Of a DNA stretch of 64,000 bases, positions 53,148 to 62,266 are shown one piece after another. Position 1 is the stretch's first letter. Each line of letters opens with the position of its first letter. The stretch comes from Trissonchulus latispiculum (Eukaryota > Nematoda > Enoplea > Enoplida > Ironidae). A program made the position numbers and the translations under genes. The stretch lies in NCBI GenBank assembly GCA_030248195.1, contig JASAND010008743.1:1-64000 (forward strand), written 5' to 3'. The notes below the pieces were generated by a model, which was not told where the DNA came from, did no database searches, and was given only the letters and a program-made list of their open reading frames with translations.

Positions 53148-53350
53148 TTTTATCGGTACCCCTTCTTCATCATCACTAAACAGATTTTTCTGCAGTTTCT
53201 GATTCTCAATAGGTGCCGAAATAGCAGGCCTATTGGGTCACTCTTGACTGAAAGGTTGCCCAATTTTATCGGTACCTCTTCTTCATCATCACTAAACAGA
53301 TTTTCCTGCAGTTTCTGATTCTCAATAGGTGCCGAAATAGCAGGCCTATT
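53119..53350. repeat. 116-bp tandem duplication at the env-pro junction
   Basis: Copies at 53119-53234 and 53235-53350 are nearly identical and both begin GGGTCACTCTTGACTG. The next bases are again GGGTC, so the duplication used a short microhomology. Because 116 is not a multiple of three it shifts the frame. The reading phases of the flanking env-like and protease frames agree once one unit is discounted. Confidence 0.9.
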
Positions 53351-55207
53351 GGGTCGAGGGGAAGGAGAAGGGGTATTCCACCAGATAATGAAACAGCCTA
53401 GTAACACTATGACAATGACTACCATTAAGCCGTGTTTGAGCTCTAAGGGAATTAGAGGTAAGTCAACGTAATTTTTAACTTGATTCTGAATTAAATTTTT
53501 AGCTTGCTCGTTTTCATATTCTGCCGTCGAAAGCTCAGTAAAATGTAATGGGATCCGTCCCAATGGGGCGGGAACAATCGCTTCTCTCAAATCAGAAGTG
53601 GTTATCGTAGTTTTAGCAATTCCTAGCGTGCTAGTTAAGATGGTGTTTCCAATAATCAGATGTAAGTATCGACCGTGCTCAAACCAGAGAGTTCCAGTTT
53701 CTGGAACGGGTACTCTTTCACCTTCGGCTACGTGATTCAGCGAGGGCGAGCGTGCAACAATTACTTCCGTATAGTTTGTCCTAACCAATACACCTGCAGA
53801 CGTAGTACGATAGATAGTAGAATTATCTAATACTTTGACCTGTATGTATTCGCGGCAATGTTCACATTCCTTACCCACACGCTCGGGAGGAAAACTAATA
53901 AGAATCTGTAGGCACTTCGCTCTTAAACTCATCACAATTGCATTAGGGGGACAAAACCATAGTCCCGGTGCTGTTTTACACGCAGAGACATCTATCTCCC
54001 TAACCTCACCAGTATCTAATCCGGCAGGGGTGCCAAAGAAGTAATTCCGTTTTTTCGTGAATTATAACCTACGTTCTGAATCGCATACAGGGACCTTACC
54101 TCCTGTTCCAATGGCACGGGAATTTCTAACATAAATCCAAAACGTAAAGTATTGAAATCAATCTTAATTGGGTAAACCTTCCCAAACTGATAAATTAAGC
54201 TCGGCTCCTGACTAAGTAGTGAATTTCTCAAAGAAGGGTGGGTACGAATTATCCCTTTTAGAGTCTGCAAATTTACCAAGTTTGGATTAATCTCAGAATG
54301 TAGACCAGCCCGCATAACAGAGTTTAAACCATCTTGTAAAGATGAAGTACAGATATGAGCAAGAAGTTGCATGTAAATCCGGCGCATGCAGGAAAAGTTT
54401 GAACAACGAGCCCTAATAATCAAAGTTGTCAAATCCTGAACGGTGTGATGCAAAAAGGCGTACACCTGCTCATTAGCATGGACAATCCGTTTGATAGAAT
54501 CGGTAATTTTAAGTTGGTCCTCCCTCAAAACGTTAAACCCATGTTCAAAAGCCATTACTCTATTATCTAGTTCGCCCAAATGATAAGAATTAGCTAAACT
54601 ATTAGCGAGTCCTTCTAATCCTAGTGCTCCAGCTAACAAAAATTCGATAAAACGCTTAGGCCGGCTGTGTTTGCTCCGGTACCGGATAAGAAGTGCAGAC
54701 TCCCGGTGTTGAACGGCACAAACTCGAAAGCAACTTTGAGTAAAAATGAGTGTTCAAAACTCCCGAATATAATTTTCGATATTCAAGCTTGATAGAATCA
54801 ATTTCCCGTTCCAGAAAGTCAAATTGTGGACAACTTTGGTTTATCATACGAACACAGTACTGGTCGGTCTTAGCTTTTCCAGTCGATAAATTTATGCAAT
54901 CTTCCTCATTGGCCCATTAAGGGGGATTCCACTGAGGAGACATAGGTGGCACTGCCAACTGCACGATCAACGCAAGATATTCCGTTTTCTGCAAAATTAC
55001 CCCAATCCCGGCACGATTTAATACTGCTCCCCATCGGGGCAAGACTAGGGTACCGATTTTCGCAATTTCGTCTGCTATCAATCGAGATGAGTCTGAGTCA
55101 GCCTGTGTCTGCGCGTTAGCCTTTGACACAAGGAATGCCAACAAAACCCAAGCAGCGGGTACAGCTGCCTTTCGGCAAGTCCTTACAGCGGCCGCCAGAG
55201 TCCACAT
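53150..55207 (-). pseudogene. env: Envelope-like fusion glycoprotein between gag and pro, broken
   Basis: It begins at ATG 55207 with a signal peptide ending in SKANAQ. After an in-frame TAA at 54917-54919 it continues with a cysteine-containing ectodomain. At about 54651 a basic RPKR cleavage motif precedes a hydrophobic glycine/alanine-rich stretch, as in class I fusion proteins and insect errantivirus/baculovirus F-type envelopes. The ectodomain (54639-54016, then 53935 on) ends in one transmembrane segment, GLMVVIVIVLLGCFIIWW, and a short acidic tail. There are frameshifts near 54660 and at an A-run near 54053. The gag frame overlaps its first 25 bases. Gene order is abnormal, since env normally follows pol. 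Family assignment rests on layout, not alignment. Confidence 0.7.
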
Positions 55208-57004
55208 AAAAACAAAAATAGGTAGGAAAAAGTGTCCGGCTCGTGGGACAACTTATCCTCTCCTCGGCCCAAATCAGTGTCTATTTCTTTTGAAATCTCA
55301 AGTCTGCACTGAATTGCCACCGTGTTGTCAACAATAGGCTCAAATATCGCCCTATCCCGCCTCAAGCTAGGCATACGACTAGAATGTCGGGGCACAGTCA
55401 CAAACAGTTCTTCCCCTGTGGAGGTAAAAGAGCTCACGCTGGGCGGTCGGTAAGCAGGTTCCTTTATCTGGCCGTAGCTGTCAGGCGCACGACAGGTGCA
55501 AACCAAAGGCCGGCGACACACTAAAGCTTTATGCTGAAAATGTGGCGAAGCTAAACAGCGCTTCGCATGCATCATACCATCTTTAGAGACCCTGCGGGTC
55601 GTGCGGACAGTATATTGACCAGAAGAATCAGATCGCGGGTCATCTCTGCGTCGGGGAGAACGGTAATGTTCATGCGACGAATACCCATTTTGATAATCAC
55701 TACCAGTCAAGTCAGATGCCACAGAATATTGGCGGCGTCGACTGTTTCCCTCACGAAACTGTCCCTCATTTGAAGTTCTAGAGACAGCGAATTTAGGCCA
55801 ATATTCTCTCTTCATTTCAGGAGGGAAGTCCCTACCCCGTGCCCCACGATCATAATTCGGTTTTCTATCGTATCGGTCATTCCTCTCATAGCGATCGCTT
55901 CTTTGAGCATAATCGTCACGCCGATTATTCTGATAGTTTCGGTTATCCCTCTCATAGCGGTTTCCTCGACTACTTTGGTCGTAATTCCCTTCTCTCCGAT
56001 TCTGAAAACTTGAATTGTTTCGGAAATTTTGATTTCCATCCGATCTGCGCTGAAAGTTCCAATCCGACCCTTGATTGTTGGGTCGGCATGCTCCTCCGCC
56101 AGGTTGACGGCATTCTCGACGAACGTGCCCCTGTTTATTGCAGTTAAAACAAGTCGTTCCCGGGGGTAAATCACGTCCCTTTCCGTTCCCATTCGAATTT
56201 CCTCTCTGCTTAGAATCTAACTCGTACTGTTCAAATTTGGCCTTCAGTTCCTTAACCGCCTTTTCAGCCTCGGCGATGGCAGCAGGCGTGTCCCTATCAT
56301 TTCGAAAATTTGGCTCGATAACGGATGGGTAGGCTTCCCCAGGGTACTCTCCCTCAGCCTGAAGAGCTTTCTCAACAGCACGCTCCATGGTTTTACAACC
56401 GGGAGGTACACGTGCCTTCAGATCACTGCGCAGTCCAAAAAGAAACAGTCTCAGCTTCAGCAATTCAAGCTGGTCCTCAGTAAACCCGCCCTTCTCTGTG
56501 AAACTTAGCCGTGCGTATCTATTAAGTCTCATTAGATAATCCATAACCGGTTCCCCTTTTTCTTGTTTCACTTGAAACATAAGCGATGACGCATGAAGTG
56601 CAGTGTGGGGGGAGGTGGGGAATCATAACCTTTTTCGTGGCCTCTACCATCTCGGCCCACGTGCCACGACTGGGTTTTGGCACTGAGCGGAATAATTCCA
56701 AAGCTCGTCCCTCTAAGGAACTGGAGAAGGTAAGGACTTTTTGTCCTTCCTCAAAATCCGTGACCTGGCAGAATCGGTCATACTTTTCCAAATGCTCTTC
56801 GAATGACTCAGAGGGTAGCCCATGATAGATTGGCACCGAACTATAGGCGGTTGCTACACCCTGAGCCCTAATAGCGAATGTAAATTCTGTCAGCGTATCA
56901 TTTAACTTAGCTAGGACTTATGATTCTGCATTTGGCGGATTGGCATTGGCCCCTCTGGGTCCTGATTGCGCGGACAACCCTACCTCAGCTAAATCGTTCG
57001 GCAT
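55183..57004 (-). pseudogene. gag: Retroelement Gag, broken
   Basis: ATG at 57004; a TAA about 28 codons later interrupts the frame, which resumes in phase with VPIYHGLPSESFEEHLEKYD. A frameshift lies between 56580 and 56522. Capsid-like segments are FEEGQKVLTFSSSLEGRALE and MDYLMRLNRYARLSFTEKGG. A CCHC zinc knuckle, CFNCNKQGHVRREC, lies near 56150, followed by an Arg/Asn/Tyr-rich RNA-binding-like tail. By family it forms the particle and packages RNA. Its last codons overlap the env-like signal peptide in another frame. Confidence 0.85.
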
Positions 57005-58471
57005 TCTGTTATACTATTATGAATGACTATCTATTAATCTAACGTAAGGTATTTGGTCTAAAATTCCGCCCAAAAATTCAAAGGTTACTCAAAATAGTAT
57101 TATCAGTGTCAGGCAAACCTAGATGCGAGTAAGAAACCGTAGACATACGTAAAAATTAATGAGATTTCAAGGCCTACGTACTTTATAATTAATTAAAGTT
57201 AATTAACAGATTTCGCATACAGTTACGCAACACGTACAATGATCGTAAACCAGGGTTATTTTGGTCGTGAGAATTCTTTTCGAGGAAAAGGGCTATATTT
57301 TCAAACAGGTAAGACAGATTCAATTATTTTTGAACTGCAGAGCTCAATTTGAAATAATCACCCAGTTTTTTCCTCGCCTAAGGGAGCTCCACATGTAATA
57401 AAATGATTGTTCTGTCAAGTAAGTTTTGGCTTAGATTACATAAACCATCAAGGACGAGATAGGCCTCCCAACTTCAGATCCCAATCACTCTATTACAACC
57501 TAGCACTATAATACCAACTTCGGGGTGCACGAAATCTTAGGTATCGTTCAATCGGAATACTCGGAGAGTTCTGGTGAAATGACTCTCTTTTTCTCTATCC
57601 CATCAAGCAATTCAGCCACGATCTCGGAGCACTGGTTAAACGGCTCTCTTAGCTTATTATGTTGAGCGCTGGTGAAATGGTTCAGAATACAGCAGATCAA
57701 CTCTACACAATAACTTTTACTGTAATCACTACAGTCAAATAATCAGATGAATTAAGGTTAATGCGTTTGTCCAAAGGTACAAAACTTTACGGTTTCACGT
57801 CAACAGATTGAAAAGACCAGTACTAACTTTTCGCTCAATATCAACAACTAAATTTGCACATTGATGACAGAACAAAACAACAACTCCACATTCACAGATA
57901 CAGAATAATTCCCAACGAACGTTAACAGAGAAAAGAACTAATGTTGCATACTATACAAGTTGTGTATAAGATAGGACCTTACAAAAAACACAAGCTTTCT
58001 ACTCATTAAATTCTCCTCCAACTTGCTATTGGCGATTCGATTAACTCACACTTTACCGTATTGGCAATCACCTGACAAACTTCTCCTTTGAAGTTACCTT
58101 GGCAGAGCAAAATCCAAACCGTGCATCGACGGAAGAGGCAAGCACAGCTAATTAAGTTGCAGGACACGGGTTGAGTCGAGGGCTACGGTTCACAGGTCAG
58201 ACTAAAGCAGTTCACGGCACTGCGGGCCAATAACTTAACGCAGAAGGCTCTAGGGGCCTGTAAAACAAGTCAGATCTCTGGTCTACTCTCGACCGACCGA
58301 ACAACAAGACAGCCAAACCCAAGACTGTTTGAAAATCGGGGAAGACCTGTCAGTCAAACCCCTAACTCCGCCTCTCGACTTTCCCAGGTGTATGACGTGC
58401 AAATTTGGATACTGTAGTCGGAAAATCTTTGTGTTTGTGTTTGATGTCAGGCGATTGCTTTGAGTGAACGA
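57005..58471 (-). other. Leader between 5' LTR and gag
   Basis: 1.47 kb without a gene. The base next to the LTR reads TCGTTCACTCAAAGC on the coding strand, so no tRNA primer site starting TGG is obvious. Packaging signals would be expected here. Confidence 0.5.
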
Positions 58472-58970
58472 AAGTTACATCATTTTCTCGTGACAGAGTG
58501 GTTTGCTCAAGGGCTCATGGGGTTCCCAAAATTCCCGATTAATCCTGATTAACCCCGAAGATAAGTTTTAACCTCTCAATTGCTAAAAACATCCCAATTA
58601 AATAGTTTGCTTGAATATTAACGAATTTGATTTAAGATTCCTTTCCCATTAGAGTCTTTTGTAATTTTCCTAACAAAGAACAGAAATACCCCAAACGTTC
58701 AAATAAATTGCATAACTCCAAATCAAGAAGACGTCCAGCAAACTCAACACATCACATTTCAACTCTACTTAGCCAGAATAGTCAGAAAATTCACAGGAGA
58801 CCCAAAGCAGGGCTCGAAAGCAGGGCTCAAAACGGCAAAAAACCAAGATCCACAAAATTCACAAACTTCTCATCAATTCAAAACATTCAAAATCAAAATA
58901 TTCAAGATCTGAATCCAAACAACCTCAACTTAGCTCATTCCTAGCCCGACATATCTTTGCTTCCCTTACA
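58472..58970 (-). repeat. 5' LTR of the giant retroelement
   Basis: 499 bp, near-identical to 40288-40786. A 78-codon plus-strand frame inside it is shared with the other LTR and is not considered a gene. Confidence 0.85.
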
Positions 58971-59304
58971 TATAAGGGGGATAAATTCTTGGTTATTGCA
59001 GTCAGTTCTGCTGGCTGTCAGCAGTCTCGCTGCATACTCCGACAGGAGAGCAGTGAAGGCTTACCGCGCAGTACAATTGTACTGGACGCTACACCGTGTA
59101 CGGTGTAGCGTGCAATTCAATTATACGCAGGCGGTTGTAGCATGGTTCGGTTATACTGAGCCATGTTACAACATGACTTGTAGTCTTTGCTTCTTCATGA
59201 TCGCTTGTGCTGAGATACAGTGTCCAACTGTTTTATAGTTTGCCCCTCCGGCACACTTGGATTAGAAGTGGTAATGGTATTGCATAAGATTTGACTAGGT
59301 AAGC
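58971..59304. other. Right flank of the retroelement
   Basis: The sequence after the LTR (TATAAGGGGGATAAATTC) shows no match to the left flank. A short perfect inverted repeat, CGCTACACCG-TGTA-CGGTGTAGCG, lies at about 59089-59112. No continuation of the virus-like gene block was recognised here. Confidence 0.4.
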
Positions 59305-59893
59305 AATTGGCCGTTGACCGAGAAAATCTTAACCAGTTGGCTTGGCCAACCAGCGCCAAATAGGCTGGCTCTTGGCCGTTGACAGGCCGAATGTTGCTCA
59401 AGCTAAAATTTACTGGTTTTATATGACAACTGTGTTGCAAAACTTAGTTTTACTGCATAATATCGTGAACATTATAAACGTTACATTAGATAACGATTTT
59501 CAGATTACCCACATCAGATGTTGACACTATAGCTCCAACTTTTCGATACGCCCGTACTCATTTATCGTAGTCTTTTCCAATAAAACTCTCTAATTGCATT
59601 TGCTAATTTTAATTGCGCTAGCAACTTAGTTTTTAAATTCGTATAGCAGCAACGTTTCACGAACTCTTTGTAGTCCCTACCAAAATTTAAATAAACTTAT
59701 CTCAGATTGGAGCTAAACTTTTTAAAAACTATTTTGAATAAAGTTTAATTAGGTTGATGCATAACTATGCACGGTATACGAATAAAAAGGTCCCAGATAG
59801 CCAACGTTGGCAAATAGCTAAACAACGGCCAATGGCTTACGCCCGCCCAACCACCAGCTAACGGCCAACTTGCGGCCAACGGATAACCAGCAC
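59305..59893. mobile_element. MITE with GGCCAACGG-rich arms (copy 2)
   Basis: Arms around 59305-59400 and 59815-59893 are rich in GGCCGTTG and its inverse. The interior AACTGTGTTGCAAAACTTAG resembles the copy at 28631-29360. Ends are approximate. Confidence 0.6.
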
Positions 59894-61018
59894 CCAGTGT
59901 ATTATGCATAATTAATAATTTCATATTTTTAATATACAAATATATGTATGTTGACGACATTTTTGAATATCACCTGCAGGCTAAATTGAAAATCATTGTA
60001 TCATAGAATATTATGCTAAATGCCAAAAAGGATTGCCACGCATTTTATTTGCTCACAGGAGTTGATATCGAGCAACATCTGGTCATCCGATTAGTTGCTA
60101 AACTCTATATATAAATCAACCAAGGCAAACCAGCTATGCATTTCGGTTTCTTCAAGTGCCAGGAAAGGTAAGTCGACACTCCAATTACAGTAGGGCTTGC
60201 GCGTGACAGTGATTTTGATCTCCAGCACTAGCACTGATGCTGGGGTAGAAATGTGTAATGAGAAGTTGAATTAGTAGTGACAGTGCTTGCAGAGAGTAGT
60301 GGACGTTAAGGTTGAGAACTTCTTTAAAAGAACCCATCATTCACTTCTTTATAAAAGTAATCGTTCAGTGAGAGTCGCCATATGATCTAGCAAACTACTA
60401 CCAGCACTTTTGCAACGTCGACCCTGTGTACAGTGCATTTCACGAAAACCAGGACTGTTGGCGAAGCTCGCAAATATCGCGAAGCGACGGCGATTTGGCA
60501 ACTTGGCGAAAAGTCCGAAAAGTCAAGCGAAAAGTCAAGATTGTGACCGCTCCAATGCCCAGTGTAGCGACAATATACAATAGTTACTATTGACAGATTG
60601 ACAGACAGAATAATGACAATAGACAGTAATTAGTTGCGTATATTTGTTAAGCACAAGTGCATAACTGCACTATATCTCCTGAAGAAGAGAAAGCCACTAG
60701 AGTGGGCTCCTCATCTGTGTGCATTGTGTAACAATGCTCAGGCCACAATCCGCGAATGTCCCCCCTGTTTGGGAAAATTTATATTGGCTAGTAAATTTGA
60801 TTTGAAAGTGAAGAAACTGAAGAATTATAAATATTTACTAAAAATGAACCCACTGGCAGAACAGCTTCGTAGATTGTCTGAAGTTGAGAACATTTGATCC
60901 ATTTGATATTATATCTATACTGATATTGATGTCTTACGATATCTACAAACAGAGAAAAGGAAGCTTGTACCGGGCACGATAATCTGGCAAGAACTCTTCT
61001 GTGTATCACTGCCACATT
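59894..61018. other. Non-coding stretch
   Basis: Short ORFs only. One plus-strand frame at 60634-60897 has two CxxC pairs (LCALCNN and CPPC) in 87 codons. It could be an exon but has no convincing splice context. Confidence 0.3.
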
Positions 61019-61135
61019 CACATAACTCTATAACTCACTCACATAACTAACTCACATAACTCACACTCACATAACATAACTCACATAACTAACTCACATA
61101 ACTAACTCACATAACTTTCATAACTCACACTAACT
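61019..61135. repeat. ACTCACATAACTA minisatellite
   Basis: Irregular tandem copies of CTCACATAACTAA with length variants. Confidence 0.8.
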
Positions 61136-61150
61136 GCCACATTAGTCCAC

Positions 61151-62135
61151 TTAAGGTGGTGATTCCTTTTGGGCACATATTGTTGGTTGGCGGCGTAAAT
61201 CAAGATGAAATTTGACGAAACTTTCCTAAATACGTTCTTTTAGCGTTCTAACACCCTCCGCGCAATCCCGCTTCAAAAATTCCAGATTTCCGGTCAGGGC
61301 GGTTTTTTCCAAATTCTGAAAGTTTGGCAGCAGCTGTACAGCTATGACTAAATGCATTCGAAAGATCTCCTTGAGCTTCATATTTTTGCTTTTTACAGCA
61401 ACGTTCTATTTTTTCTCTACCGTGAGATATAATCGATTTTCTTGTTTTGGCGTCGAAAACTTGTCATTTTTGCAGAAATCAAATAATCCATCATTTCTTG
61501 AACTATGCAAGCCGTAAAATCAAACCAAGGCGTCGATCTGAAGATTTCATAGGAGCTAATTATCCGACGCGTGATCGTCTTCCTACAGCTATCCCGTAGG
61601 CTGCTATCATAAAAATGTAGTTTTTGCAAAACCACGACCAATTTTTTTCCAAAGATTGTGGAGCATACACCATACAAGCTGGAGGGCTGCTACTTAGCGG
61701 ATGTGTTCTGCACATGTATACCCAGGTACGATTTTTAGTTGGCCCGATTACTGCTTTCTAGCTAAAGTAATCGCTTGACAAATTTGGAAAAAGTAGGCAA
61801 AATACAGGTTACGCACACATTTCAGTTTATTTCTATATAACGAAGAGCGATTTCACAATAAATAAAAAATCGTCCCCAGCTATTTGATGGAGGTATCGAA
61901 TGATATAGTCGATGTCTCGCAAAAAATTTACTTGGGTCTGCAAAAAATCTGGAAAAATATACTTCTTCTAAAATGTGTTTTAAATATTTTAGAAAAGCAA
62001 CATTAGTTTCATGGTGTGCATTAAAAAGAGAAAATGTTAAGCTGCATTTTGATATAAAATGGCTTCTTAACTCCAAGTAATGAGTGAGTAATAAAGGTGC
62101 AAAATTTGTGTGACCAAAGGGAATCACCACCTTAA
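61151..62135. mobile_element. TTAA-flanked MITE, TTAAGGTGGTGATTCC family (copy 2)
   Basis: TTAAGGTGGTGATTCCTTTT at 61151 and its inverse with TTAA at 62132-62135. It is the same family as 34377-35375. Its right end is 71 bases before the start codon of the kringle gene, so it forms the proximal promoter region. Confidence 0.85.
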
Positions 62136-62205
62136 GAGTATTATCCATAATAAGATAATATGACTGTTTGAAGAATGTTTGCAGTTGCATCACGTTGCAT
62201 CTACA

Positions 62206-62266
62206 ATGGTTTGTGCCATCTTTGCAGTCGTCGCTTGCATACTGCTATATTTTGGAGCAGACGCAG
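62206..62266 (+). CDS. Kringle gene, exon 1 (signal peptide)
   Basis: Twenty codons plus one base, hydrophobic, ending GADA, with donor GTAACA. It lies 71 bases after a MITE. Confidence 0.8.

Larger units (their letters stand above)
40288..58970 (-). mobile_element. Giant Ty3/gypsy-type LTR retroelement with env, OTU and triplicated accessory genes
   Basis: 18.7 kb bounded by 499-bp direct repeats. In minus-strand order: 5' LTR (58970-58472), 1.5-kb leader, gag (57004-55183), env-like (55207-53150), protease (53147-51780), RT/RNase H (51761-50270), integrase (50276-48421), OTU protease (48400-47657), three paralogous cysteine-motif genes (46588-44360), 3.5-kb non-coding region with an inserted DNA transposon, polypurine tract and 3' LTR (40786-40288). 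LTR termini begin TG on the coding strand and a purine run abuts the 3' LTR. No target-site duplication is visible and no TGG primer-binding site follows the 5' LTR. At least twelve lesions break gag, env and pol. Confidence 0.85.

Noticed and set aside
58971..59300. Continuation of the virus-like block on the far side of the retroelement
   Set aside because: No gene, hairpin or packing like that of 36-40 kb was recognised, and no target-site duplication links the two flanks.
60634..60897. Plus-strand ORF with two CxxC pairs as a possible zinc-binding exon
   Set aside because: No supported splice sites, no matching neighbour exons and no family recognised.
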